Source: an uncultured Propionibacteriaceae bacterium | GTDB taxonomy: Bacteria > Actinomycetota > Actinomycetes > Propionibacteriales > Propionibacteriaceae | Assembly (NCBI GenBank): GCA_937965785.1 | Contig: CALCKT010000011.1 | Coordinates: forward strand, 1 to 64,000 | Direction of reading: 5' to 3' | DNA length: 64,000 nt | Shown: positions 1 through 8,482 of the stretch, in pieces | Layout of the letters: each line of letters starts with the position of its first letter | Numbering within the stretch: position 1 is the first letter of the stretch | The notes under the pieces: generated by a model | Told to the model about the DNA's origin: nothing | Databases searched by the model: none | What the model saw: only the letters and a program-made list of their open reading frames with translations | Position numbers and translations under genes: made by a program

Positions 1-22
1 GCCCCTGCCAATTGGCAGGGGC
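1..22. terminator. Perfect 22-bp palindrome, probable terminator
   Basis: The first 22 bases form a perfect inverted repeat with 11-base arms (GCCCCTGCCAA and its complement) and no spacer. There is no T-run on either side. It probably ends a transcript entering from left of the window; a protein-binding palindrome is the alternative. Confidence 0.4.
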
Positions 23-82
23 GCGCTGGGATAGCGTATTCCCTACACTTCATGTGAGACATGACTGTTCATCCAGGGGGAA

Positions 83-1513
83 GTGAATGCCGCGATGAAT
101 TCTTCAAACATGTACTTACGGTATCGAAGAAACAGTGGTCGCCTTAGCGGTTGGAACGCATTTGTTGCAGGGATTTTGGTGGCTTTCTTTGAGGTTTACC
201 TCAGAGGGTTTGCTCTGGGCGGTGGAGAGCGTTGCTCAGATGGTGATTTTGGCGAGTTGCTTTTCCCGAAGATGCTGCGTGGAGTTTGTGAAACACCGTG
301 GGCCAATTTCAGTGATGTGCTTTCGGTGCTGACCTTTCTTGCCGCCGCCGCCATAGGGGTTTTTGTAGCCGGCGGGAGCATTCCGAATGCAAAAAACGAT
401 AATTCTGCGCGCGGGCGCGCTTCGGGGGTGTCCAGGGTCGATCTGGCCGACAAGGCGATCGAGTACTGCACTTTTTTCGTTGCTGCTTATTTGTGGAGAA
501 CGCTGATACTGACTTCTGCAAAAATACCTGTGGTAGTCCTCTGGCCGGAAGGGTCGGTGCGTGAGAAAATCCCTGATCTGATAATTTTTGGCGCCTTGGC
601 GGTCGGAATCCTGGGGTGCAGGTGGATTAATAGGGTGCTGATTCCTGGACTTCACGTGCTCCGTCTCGATCTTGAGGAAATGGAGCGCAGAAAGTGGCGT
701 CTGGCGCTGCTGGAGGCCGAGCTCAAAAGGACTCTGGAACTTGATTGCGGTATTGGCAAGCATGTGGTTCCACTGGCGGGAAAGCACCCTCATTGCGTGT
801 GGATTATTAGATGGCTTCCGGTGGTCCGGGTATTGTTGGTCTTGATTGTCGTTGGAACATTCCTATGGATATCGACAGGATATCGTGAGGATCAGCTTGA
901 AGAAATACTGTTCTGGCAGCTGGCCATGGTGTCGGTTGTTCTTGTAGTATTTTCTGAAATTGTGGCGGTCTCCACGAACAAGAGAAGCCATGCTGACAGA
1001 TGCCTTAAGTATTTTGTCAAGGGTTCGCGAGCCTCTTTGTGGAAGATCCTTGTTCTTGATAATGGATTTGGGCTGACAGTGATTCCTTTCAGTGGATTAA
1101 TGTCTTTTTTGATCATCCTGTTCGGTGATCATGAAACCTTGTTCTTGGGTGCCTTGTCTCTGGCCTTCGTGATCTGGCATGTGGCGGTTTCTTTCGTCGC
1201 CGCAATGCCGAGAATGCACAGGAAGGAAGGAGTTTGGGACGCAAGCTGGTGGACTGAGCTGAAGGAATGGAAGGAGAGGGGCTTGGGGCACGTGTCCCCC
1301 GAACAGGCGCGATGTGCTCTGGTGATTCAGGATTACATGCGTGCGGAGGCAGGGGGGCGCTTCAAGTGGCTGCGATCTCCCATCACGTGGGTGAGAAAAT
1401 CTCAGGGTCCTGCCGGAAAATCGATGGAATCTATGAAAAACCAAATTGAAAAGGATTGTGCGCTGCTTGCGGGCGCCATTGAGGACATGGGTGGCAGAAA
1501 ACCCTCAACCTAA
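83..1513 (+). CDS. Multi-pass membrane protein, unknown function
   Basis: A 476-residue protein that I do not recognise. It has about seven or eight hydrophobic segments, including ones near residues 25-45, 75-95, 125-145, 165-180, 255-275, 285-305, 335-350 and 360-385. A charged region with a short coiled-coil character (DLEEMERRKWRLALLEAELKR) lies in the middle, and the C-terminal ~90 residues are hydrophilic and presumably cytoplasmic. The GTG at 83 lies directly after AGGGGG (74-79); the ATG at 95 is an equally possible start. Base composition is visibly less GC-rich than in most neighbours, which hints at acquisition. It stands alone, and no partner gene is evident. Confidence 0.7.
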   Translation: MNAAMNSSNMYLRYRRNSGRLSGWNAFVAGILVAFFEVYLRGFALGGGERCSDGDFGELLFPKMLRGVCETPWANFSDVLSVLTFLAAAAIGVFVAGGSIPNAKNDNSARGRASGVSRVDLADKAIEYCTFFVAAYLWRTLILTSAKIPVVVLWPEGSVREKIPDLIIFGALAVGILGCRWINRVLIPGLHVLRLDLEEMERRKWRLALLEAELKRTLELDCGIGKHVVPLAGKHPHCVWIIRWLPVVRVLLVLIVVGTFLWISTGYREDQLEEILFWQLAMVSVVLVVFSEIVAVSTNKRSHADRCLKYFVKGSRASLWKILVLDNGFGLTVIPFSGLMSFLIILFGDHETLFLGALSLAFVIWHVAVSFVAAMPRMHRKEGVWDASWWTELKEWKERGLGHVSPEQARCALVIQDYMRAEAGGRFKWLRSPITWVRKSQGPAGKSMESMKNQIEKDCALLAGAIEDMGGRKPST

Positions 1514-1665
1514 TGAATATTCAGGTGATGAAGCTCATGGCGTGAGAGGCTGATTCTGAGGATGCGCACTAGTGGGCATGGTGCTCGTTCCTCGGAGAGA
1601 GAAGCGGCTTCCACGTTTTCCTTCCGGCGAGAAGCTGTCACCTCTGAAATCGATTATGTGTGATG

Positions 1666-2934
1666 TCACTCGCGGCGGGGTGGGTTGCGGGTGAAGCGGA
1701 TCGACCGGGTTTGGAGGGTTTCTCCGGTGGGGCCCTTGTAAGGGATCGGTTTGCGGGGGTTCCGACCCCGGATGCCGCTGATGGCGGCGGCCTTGGCCGA
1801 GGCTTCCGGGTCGCCTCCGATGCGTTGGCCGTACTGGTTGGTGAACGTCAGGCCGCCGGGGATGTCGGGGTTGCCGGTGATCGTGTAGCGACCCTGGTGG
1901 TGCTGCCGGTGGTGGGTGGGGCAGAGTGAGACCACCGTTTCGCGGTTCGTGGCGCCGCCGTTGCTCCAGTGCTGAATGTGGTGGTTCTCGAGGAACCCGG
2001 TGACGGGGCAGCCGGGGTAGCGGCAGCCGCGGTCGCGATCTTCCACCAGGCGGCGGGTCCGAAGCGGCACGATCCGTTGTGAGCGGCCCACGCTGACCGG
2101 CAGGGAATCGGTTTCCCAGACCGGGATGAGAACGCCGTCGCAGGTGAACTCTGCCAGGAGATGTTGCGGCAGGGCGCCCTTCTTCGCGAGCCAGCCAGCA
2201 CCGGTGGTGTCGAGGTGCAGATGGACGCGGTAGTGCTCCTTGCGGCTGCCCGAGGTGATCGCCCTGAGGGAGCGGTTCGCCATCTCGAAGAGCCCGTCGG
2301 CGAGGGTGGCCTCGGTGTTTCCGCTGGTGAACAGGGCGTCCTTGGCCTCACGGATGGCGGTCTCCACCAGGGCGCCGTCGACGGCCGGGGCGCTGAGGCG
2401 CAGCTCGAAACGTCCGGTACGAGAGTTGGTGATCATGGACAGCTGCGACGCGTCGGCTCGCGCGGTTTCGTGCGGCTCCGGGGAGGGTGCCGCGACATCC
2501 GGGTGGTGGTAGCGCGACAGGGTGCGTCGCAGCTGCGTGACCGTCGCCTTCTCCGCGAACTCGGTGATGCTGGCCGAGTATGTCTCGGGCGCGTGCTGGG
2601 CGACCACCGCGGCCTGGTCCAACCCGAGCCGCCCTGCGCCAAGCGCCTCGACCACTTCGGGAAGCTCGGTGGATCGTTGCGCGACCCGCGCAACCGCCGC
2701 CGCGTTCGCGGGGGAGAGACCGACGAAGACCTGCAGCCAGTGCTCGATGGAACGGATCCCGTCCCCGGACCAGGTGTTGGACGAGAGCAACTCCTCGGTC
2801 AGGGCTACCAGGTCGGCGTGGATCACGGCCAACCTGCCCGCCAGCTCATGGGCTGCGGCCACGCGCCGATGCCATGCCGCGGCGTTTTCCTCCGCGGGGC
2901 CCTCGACGAGGGGAGTGTGGTCCGATCCAGCCAT
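1666..2934 (-). CDS. DUF222 / HNH endonuclease family protein (13E12-repeat type)
   Basis: A 422-residue protein with an N-terminal helical DUF222 region and a C-terminal HNH nuclease domain. The HNH part shows a Cys pair (CRYPGC), then ENHHIQHWSNGGATN and a second LCPTHH cluster, the expected metal and catalytic elements. Such genes are multicopy in actinobacteria (the M. tuberculosis 13E12 family) and are thought to be mobile or selfish; the cellular role is not established. The start was set at ATG 2934 because a -10-like TATTAT lies exactly six bases upstream, as in leaderless genes. ATG 2949 is in frame upstream but overlaps that -10 element. The reading frame also stays open far upstream, antisense to the methyltransferase; that extension is not coding. 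Confidence 0.85.
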   Translation of the reverse strand: MAGSDHTPLVEGPAEENAAAWHRRVAAAHELAGRLAVIHADLVALTEELLSSNTWSGDGIRSIEHWLQVFVGLSPANAAAVARVAQRSTELPEVVEALGAGRLGLDQAAVVAQHAPETYSASITEFAEKATVTQLRRTLSRYHHPDVAAPSPEPHETARADASQLSMITNSRTGRFELRLSAPAVDGALVETAIREAKDALFTSGNTEATLADGLFEMANRSLRAITSGSRKEHYRVHLHLDTTGAGWLAKKGALPQHLLAEFTCDGVLIPVWETDSLPVSVGRSQRIVPLRTRRLVEDRDRGCRYPGCPVTGFLENHHIQHWSNGGATNRETVVSLCPTHHRQHHQGRYTITGNPDIPGGLTFTNQYGQRIGGDPEASAKAAAISGIRGRNPRKPIPYKGPTGETLQTRSIRFTRNPPRRE

Positions 2935-2969
2935 AAGGTAATAATACATGAGTTCGATTAGAAGCGCAA
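2935..2969 (-). promoter_or_regulatory. Candidate leaderless promoter of the HNH gene
   Basis: On the minus strand TTGCGC (2964-2969), a 17-base spacer and TATTAT (2941-2946) are followed after six bases by the ATG at 2934. That geometry puts the transcription start on the start codon, and no Shine-Dalgarno sequence is present. Confidence 0.5.
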
Positions 2970-3047
2970 GAGGTTGTTCGTGAAGAAAATCGCCGGTGTG
3001 GTCAAGCGTTGTCCGAGGGGGTGGGGCGTGTCTAGGGGGACGGACCT

Positions 3048-3056
3048 GGTACCCTG
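3048..3056 (+). promoter_or_regulatory. Candidate -10 region (GGTACCCTG) of the methyltransferase gene
   Basis: GGTACCCTG contains TACCCT, a fit to the actinobacterial TAnnnT -10 pattern, about 35 bases before the start codon. The same nine bases occur at 4925-4933 before the Z1 gene, so the two transcription units of the island may share control. Confidence 0.4.
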
Positions 3057-3090
3057 GGCTCGAAACAGGAACAGGAGGGACAAGGCGAGG

Positions 3091-4515
3091 ATGATCCCTG
3101 TCGTCGATGTCTTCGCGGGTCCCGGTGGACTGAACGAGGGCTTCAGCTCCGTGGAGCACCTCGGAAGGCCCGTGTTCGACGTCGTGGCCTCCTTCGAGAT
3201 GGAGAAGAACGCGGTCGAGACGCTTGTGCTGAGATCGGCGGTTCGGGAACTCTCCCGGGGTGGCTGCCTTCCCCGCTCCTACCAAGAATTCCTCGCCGGG
3301 AACATCGCGTGGCGGGCGCTGATCGAAGAACGGGAAATGGACAAAGCCCTGCGACGGGCGCGCGCGCATGTGCACATGATGGAGTTGGGCCCCTCGGCTC
3401 GCGAGACGGCGGCTGGTTTCATTGCCTCTGCCCTTGGCGGCCGCGAGGACTGGGTGCTGATCGGGGGGCCACCGTGCCAGGCCTATTCCCTCGTGGGAAG
3501 ATCCCGCAGAAAACATGACCCGGAATTCCTGGAGGACAAGAAACACTTTCTCTATCGCGAATACCTGGACATCATTCAACGCTTCAAGCCCGCGGTTTTC
3601 GTGATGGAAAACGTCAAGGGACTGCTCTCCGCGGGGCATCACGGATCCAACATGTTCAACCTGATCATGTCGGACCTCGCGATGAACGGGAGATACGAGA
3701 TCCGTAGTTTCGTCGTCCCCGACGAACATCCGCAGCCGAACGATTTCGTGATACGGGCTGAAAATTACGGGATCCCACAGCGACGTCACCGGGTGATCCT
3801 GCTGGGGATTCGGAACGACCTGGGCAACGCGGTCCTCGATCCGTTGCATCCCCAACCCGTGGTCACGGTGCGTCATGCCATCCATGACATGGAGCGGCTG
3901 AACCCCCGTGTCACGCGAACCACCCACTCCCAGGAAGCGGTCCTGTCGCGCGCTCGTGACAAGGGCGTCAAACTGGCCGCGGCGCTGGCGGCACCCGGGC
4001 GCGGTATCGAGGCCTCGGGGACCGGAACGGCGGACGAACTGCGCTCGTGGTTGAGGCGACACGACGTGCCCATCACGCAGCATGAGGCGAGAGGCCACAT
4101 GGAGTCGGATCTGGTCCGATACACCTTCTTGGCCACCTTGGCGCAGGAAGGCCGCAGTTTCAAGGTTCAGGAGCTTCCCGAGGAACTGCGCCCGAAACAC
4201 AAGAACGTCAAGGGTGAATCGACACCGTTCACAGATCGGTTCAAGGTGCAGAAATGGGATGCCCCGGGCAGCACGGTCGCATCGCACATCAGCAAGGACG
4301 GGCACTACTACATACATCCGGACCCCGGGCAGTCGCGGAGCCTGACGGTTCGCGAGGCCGCCCGGCTTCAAACCTTTCCGGACGACTACTTCTTCTGCGG
4401 CACCCGAACCAAGCAGTACCATCAGGTCGGAAACGCGGTACCTCCGCTGCTGGCCCTCAAGATCGCTGAAAGGGTGGCTGATCTTCTTGGCGAACGAACG
4501 TCCGGCTCCCGCTGA
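3091..4515 (+). CDS. DNA (cytosine-5) methyltransferase
   Basis: A 474-residue C5-cytosine methyltransferase, which transfers a methyl group from SAM to C5 of cytosine in a target site. All hallmark motifs are visible: motif I FAGPGG (residues 8-13), motif IV GGPPCQ with catalytic Cys129, motif VI ENV (173-175), motif VIII QRR (230-232), motif IX REAARLQTFP (421-430) and motif X GNAVPP (447-452). The long stretch between VIII and IX (about 240-415) should be the target-recognition region. ATG 3091 was chosen because AGGAGGGA (3073-3080) precedes it and motif I then starts at residue 8. It overlaps the Vsr gene, consistent with a 5mC-producing enzyme whose deamination damage Vsr repairs. It is the probable self-marking component of the downstream defence operon. 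Confidence 0.93.
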   Translation: MIPVVDVFAGPGGLNEGFSSVEHLGRPVFDVVASFEMEKNAVETLVLRSAVRELSRGGCLPRSYQEFLAGNIAWRALIEEREMDKALRRARAHVHMMELGPSARETAAGFIASALGGREDWVLIGGPPCQAYSLVGRSRRKHDPEFLEDKKHFLYREYLDIIQRFKPAVFVMENVKGLLSAGHHGSNMFNLIMSDLAMNGRYEIRSFVVPDEHPQPNDFVIRAENYGIPQRRHRVILLGIRNDLGNAVLDPLHPQPVVTVRHAIHDMERLNPRVTRTTHSQEAVLSRARDKGVKLAAALAAPGRGIEASGTGTADELRSWLRRHDVPITQHEARGHMESDLVRYTFLATLAQEGRSFKVQELPEELRPKHKNVKGESTPFTDRFKVQKWDAPGSTVASHISKDGHYYIHPDPGQSRSLTVREAARLQTFPDDYFFCGTRTKQYHQVGNAVPPLLALKIAERVADLLGERTSGSR

Positions 4516-4906
4516 CGAGGCCGTTCGAGACCGAATGGCCCATCAGAAGCGCCAGGACACCAAACCGGAGGTCGTTCTTCGCAAGCGTCTCCACGCACGT
4601 GGGTATCGCTTCCGGGTGGCGTACCCGGTCCCGGGGATGCCTCGCAGGACCATCGACATAGCCTTCCCGCGCAGAAGGGTGGCCGTCTTCGTGGATGGCT
4701 GTTTCTGGCACGCCTGCCCGACACACGGCGTGAAGCCCAAGAACAACAAGGACTGGTGGGCTGACAAACTGGCCGGGAACCGGGCCCGCGACTTGGAGAC
4801 CACCGAGGCCCTCACGGACCTCGGGTGGACGGTGGTGCGGGTGTGGGAACACGAGTCCCCAGAAACAGCGCTGGCAGCGGTCATCGCAAAACTTGAAGGG
4901 GAATGA
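4487..4906 (+). CDS. vsr: Very short patch repair (Vsr) endonuclease
   Basis: A 139-residue Vsr-family nuclease that nicks 5' of the T in T:G mismatches arising by deamination of 5-methylcytosine. Family signatures visible: DTKPE, the catalytic-Asp segment TIDIAF (Asp57), FVDGCFWHACPTH (about 68-80) and the terminal GWTVVRVWEHE. The start is uncertain. TTG 4487 keeps the usual N-terminus (VRDRM...RQDTKPE) and overlaps the methyltransferase gene by 29 bases; ATG 4535 is an internal alternative. Translational coupling to the methyltransferase is likely, and the pairing follows the dcm-vsr arrangement. Confidence 0.92.
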   Translation: MANERPAPADEAVRDRMAHQKRQDTKPEVVLRKRLHARGYRFRVAYPVPGMPRRTIDIAFPRRRVAVFVDGCFWHACPTHGVKPKNNKDWWADKLAGNRARDLETTEALTDLGWTVVRVWEHESPETALAAVIAKLEGE

Positions 4907-4924
4907 GTGCGCGGGGCGAGGTCC

Positions 4925-4933
4925 GGTACCCTG
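4925..4933 (+). promoter_or_regulatory. Second GGTACCCTG element, before the Z1 gene
   Basis: The nine bases match those at 3048-3056 exactly and lie 22 bases before the Z1 start in the only real gap (49 bases) of the island. It may be an internal promoter that transcribes the effector genes separately from the methyltransferase and Vsr genes. Confidence 0.4.
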
Positions 4934-4955
4934 ATTGTCCGAGAGGAAGAGGACG

Positions 4956-7517
4956 ATGACTGGTTCCGAAACGTTCAATGCGGCCCAAATCATCATGGAC
5001 TGGGCGGATAGAAGCAAGATCACTTGGGTCGAGGCAGCGGAAGAGCTGAAGAGGAAAGGAATGCCGGGCATCGACCAGGCCGTGGAGGAGCTGAGGCGAC
5101 GATCAGAAGCCCTGATAGACGTTCCCAATGCCGTCCTGGGGGATAGGGATCGCCTCAATTGGTACATGGGCCCTTCGAGTGATGGTTGCTGGGCCGCTTA
5201 TTGGAGGGCGTTGGAGGAGGCCGGGGCTCCGGGCATGGGAGGACTCGACGAGGAGACCTCCAACATCGTTCGTCTTCTCGCGAATCCGCGTCGCAAAGGT
5301 GATCGACGCAAGGGCTTGGTGGTGGGCAACGTTCAATCCGGTAAGACACGAAATTTTGCGGGCGTCATCGCCAAGGCCGCGGATGCCGGGTACAGATTGA
5401 TCATCGTCTTGGCCGGGATGCACAACAATCTCAGGGAGCAGACCCAGACCCGGCTCGATGAGCAACTCTTCACGGGGGATGACTGGGGAAAGCTGACTGG
5501 TCCCAGCAAAGATTTTGATCATCAGCTCAGCCCGCGGGCATCGTTCAAGCATACGCCCCTGCTGTGTGCCGTGGTGAAGAAAAACAAGAAGGTTCTCCAG
5601 AAACTGGTGAAAATGCTCAGCGACCTCGGACCGGATGTGCTGCAAAAATTTCCGGTGCTCATCATTGACGATGAGGCTGATCAGGCCAGCCCCAATAGCA
5701 GAAGCCAGTACAAAGAAGTGTCTGCTGTCAATGAGAAACTGCGCCAGCTCTGGGGAAAGGTCATCACCGGAACCTACGTCGCCTACACGGCGACGCCGTT
5801 CGCCAACGTCCTGATAAACCCTGATGACGAGGAAGATCTTTTTCCGTCAGATTTCATCGTCACCCTGGAGCCGGGGGAGGGGTATTTCGGGCCCGAGAGG
5901 GTCTTCGGCATTGCCGACACCGTGGACGAGGATGCGCCCGCGGCCGAGGGACTGGATGTCGTCCGGAGAATCCCACCCGAGGAATCGGATCAGTTGCGTC
6001 CACCGAGCGAAACCGAGCTCCGCGAGAAGTTCGATCCGCCGCTCTCTCCCGCTCTGAAGGACGCAATCGCTTGGTTCGTCGTCGCCACGGCGATCCGTTG
6101 GCAACGGGGCCAGCAGTCGGAACACTCCTCCATGCTCGTCCACACCACCCACTACAAGAACCCCCATTTTGCCTTCAAAGAGCGGATAAAGCGCCACGTC
6201 AAAGATCTCGTCGACGAGGTAGCAGCTGGTGAGATCGAAAGATTCGAGAAGGCTTGGAAGGAAGAGGCCTATCGGGTGGTCTCGGAGGCCACCATTCCTC
6301 TTCCTGATTGGACCGAGGTCAGCGCGAGGCTCGGTGATGTGCTGGCCGAGATCGATGTGAAGGTCGACAACGGAGACTCGCCTGATCGAATCAACTATCA
6401 GCGCGGCAAACCCCTCACCGTCATCGCGGTCGGTGGCGGAACCCTTTCCAGGGGATTGACACTGGAAGGGTTGGTCGTCTCCTACTTCACCCGAACCAGC
6501 AGCACCTACGACACCCTGATGCAGATGGGACGTTGGTTCGGTTATCGCAAGGGATACGAGGATCTTCCCCGGATCTGGGTTGCGAACGGTCTCGATCGAG
6601 ACTACGCATTCCTTGCCTTGGTTGAGAAGGACCTCCGTGACAGCATCAAGGAGCTGGCTGAGTCGGAGTTCACCCCGTACGACGTGGGGTTGCGCATTCG
6701 TGCCCATCCGGGGCGGCTCCAGATCACATCGGCCAGCAAGATGTTCAGTGCGAAGGAGGTCCAGGTCGGGCTCAGCGGCACCGCGAACCAGACCTTCCTG
6801 CTGGACGGCCGACCGGGCGTGCTGGACAGGAACAGATCCGTGGCCGAGGAACTCATCGGCGACGCCACCCTTCAGCCGATCGACTGGAACGCAGATCGTC
6901 TCATCGCAACCGGTGTGCCGGGAGAAAGGGTCGTCAGATTCCTCGAGAACTTCAAGGTGCACGATGACCAGAAGTGGCTGACCAATCCGGATGCGTTGCG
7001 GGGCATGTCAGATTGGATCAGGAAATGGGCATCCGGGCCCGAATGGAACGTGGTGATCGCGGGTGGCTCGGGGAAACTGGCGAAGGACGGACACGCCGAC
7101 CTCGGGAAAATCCTGATAGGTGGGCGTGAGGTGAACTGTCTGGATCGTTCCCCGTTGATCGGCAGCACGCGTGCTCGCATCGATCTCAAGGCGATCATGT
7201 CCGGGGATGATCGACTGGGAGACATCGAACCCGACCGATACCGTGCGACCAAACACACGAACAACGTCGAGCGACGGAGGATTCGCAGGCATCACGGGCA
7301 GGGAAAGGGGTTGGTGGTCGTGTACCCGATCAGCGCGAACTCCCGAGCGGGGAAGACCGCCGGGGGACCCCCGACCCGCATGGATATGCCGGCCGGGGAA
7401 AACCTGATCGGTTTCGCGATCTTCTTCCCACACGTGAACGATGAACACGGACGGGAGGGAACATACGTCTCCGTTCGCTCCACATCCGAGGACCGAATGG
7501 CGGAGGAGGAAGGATGA
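4956..7517 (+). CDS. Z1-domain superfamily 2 helicase-like protein
   Basis: An 853-residue Z1-domain protein. The N-terminal part has Walker A GNVQSGKT (residues 124-131), Walker B-like DDEAD (238-242) and the TATP motif (278-281) of superfamily 2 translocases. The second RecA-like half carries GGGTLSRGLTLEG and QMGRWFGYR (from residue 523), the Z1 hallmark. Z1 proteins are known from restriction-like operons with GHKL ATPases and DUF4420 nucleases, including the Mza system, where they are presumed DNA translocases. ATG 4956 follows a strong GAGGAAGAGGA ribosome site; an in-frame TTG at 4935 is less likely. The stop overlaps the next start (ATGA at 7514). Confidence 0.9.
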   Translation: MTGSETFNAAQIIMDWADRSKITWVEAAEELKRKGMPGIDQAVEELRRRSEALIDVPNAVLGDRDRLNWYMGPSSDGCWAAYWRALEEAGAPGMGGLDEETSNIVRLLANPRRKGDRRKGLVVGNVQSGKTRNFAGVIAKAADAGYRLIIVLAGMHNNLREQTQTRLDEQLFTGDDWGKLTGPSKDFDHQLSPRASFKHTPLLCAVVKKNKKVLQKLVKMLSDLGPDVLQKFPVLIIDDEADQASPNSRSQYKEVSAVNEKLRQLWGKVITGTYVAYTATPFANVLINPDDEEDLFPSDFIVTLEPGEGYFGPERVFGIADTVDEDAPAAEGLDVVRRIPPEESDQLRPPSETELREKFDPPLSPALKDAIAWFVVATAIRWQRGQQSEHSSMLVHTTHYKNPHFAFKERIKRHVKDLVDEVAAGEIERFEKAWKEEAYRVVSEATIPLPDWTEVSARLGDVLAEIDVKVDNGDSPDRINYQRGKPLTVIAVGGGTLSRGLTLEGLVVSYFTRTSSTYDTLMQMGRWFGYRKGYEDLPRIWVANGLDRDYAFLALVEKDLRDSIKELAESEFTPYDVGLRIRAHPGRLQITSASKMFSAKEVQVGLSGTANQTFLLDGRPGVLDRNRSVAEELIGDATLQPIDWNADRLIATGVPGERVVRFLENFKVHDDQKWLTNPDALRGMSDWIRKWASGPEWNVVIAGGSGKLAKDGHADLGKILIGGREVNCLDRSPLIGSTRARIDLKAIMSGDDRLGDIEPDRYRATKHTNNVERRRIRRHHGQGKGLVVVYPISANSRAGKTAGGPPTRMDMPAGENLIGFAIFFPHVNDEHGREGTYVSVRSTSEDRMAEEEG

Positions 7518-8482
7518 GCGATTCCTGGGTCACATTCGGGCTCCTCCTGTCGCGAGCCAGGGAACAGGCGGGACGCAGCCTGATGATCTTGGACGAGGCC
7601 GAGGCGGGAGGTGATCTGTGGCTGGGGGCGGACGCCGAAGAGAGACGACATCTGCTCGCTCCCGTACCAACGGATTTCGCGTTCACTCCGATGAAAGGCG
7701 CGGCCATCGAGTTGACCACTTGGTGTGACCCCCGAACCGATCAGAAGTTTCTGGATCTGGTGTGTGAAGCCAATGCCTTGGGGAAAGTTTTCTCAAGGTT
7801 GGCGGATGATGTCCGGGAGAGAATGAGAACCGCTGAACAGGCAGCCCATGTGGCGATGCTGACAACCCTCGACGACTGGAAACGCCTCGTCAGGCCAGCG
7901 CGTTCCCTGACCGAGGAGTCCGCGCGAGGACTGTTCGGTGAACTTCTCGTGACGGCAAGACTCGCCAAATGGAATCCCCACTTCGCGGTGGAATCTTGGA
8001 CCGGCCCCGACGGGGAGGCTCACGACTTCACCACGTCCAAGGGCGACCTCGAGGTGAAGACATCGAAATCAAGTGGACAAATCATCACCATTTCCAGCCT
8101 GGAACAGCTGGACCGGCCTGCGGGCAACCCGCTCGTGCTGATCCGGCAACACGTGCGGTCCTCTCCGAACGGTCGGAACATCACAAACATGGTCGAGGAA
8201 CTGGTTGCGCTGGGATGTTCCGAAGCGGCGGTCGGAGAAAAACTGGCCGAAGCGGGATTCCTTCTCGGAGTCGACGAGGACGCACATCGATTCGTCGAGG
8301 TGAGTGGCCCGTTGAGTTGGAGGGTCGAGGACGACTTCCCCGGGCTCCGGAGCCAAGATCTGCCATCACATCGTTCCGCTGCGATCACCAAGGTCAGCTA
8401 CACCTTGGACCTGATGGGCGCTCCCGGTGCCATGGATTCGGGAGAACTTGACGCCTTCATGGGAGAGATGATGACCGCATGA
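7514..8482 (+). CDS. PD-(D/E)XK motif protein (DUF4420 family)
   Basis: A 322-residue protein with a restriction-endonuclease-like core: GLFGELLV (Glu143), then AHDF (Asp171) and LEVKTSK (Glu180, Lys182), which give the E...D...ExK active-site layout. These features match the DUF4420 family found in Z1/GHKL operons. It is the likely DNA-cutting subunit of this system. Its ATG overlaps the Z1 stop codon and its own stop overlaps the GHKL start, so translation of the three is coupled. The N-terminal ~120 residues are not recognisable. Confidence 0.88.
   Translation: MSDSWVTFGLLLSRAREQAGRSLMILDEAEAGGDLWLGADAEERRHLLAPVPTDFAFTPMKGAAIELTTWCDPRTDQKFLDLVCEANALGKVFSRLADDVRERMRTAEQAAHVAMLTTLDDWKRLVRPARSLTEESARGLFGELLVTARLAKWNPHFAVESWTGPDGEAHDFTTSKGDLEVKTSKSSGQIITISSLEQLDRPAGNPLVLIRQHVRSSPNGRNITNMVEELVALGCSEAAVGEKLAEAGFLLGVDEDAHRFVEVSGPLSWRVEDDFPGLRSQDLPSHRSAAITKVSYTLDLMGAPGAMDSGELDAFMGEMMTA

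Noticed and set aside
2974..3090. Upstream extension of the methyltransferase frame to a GTG at 2974
   Set aside because: The ATG at 3091 has a strong ribosome site and puts motif I at the normal distance; the extension overlaps the promoter region.
2950..4422. Long minus-strand frame continuing from the HNH gene through the methyltransferase gene
   Set aside because: It is antisense to a clear methyltransferase and its translation has no protein-like features; it comes from high-GC codon bias.
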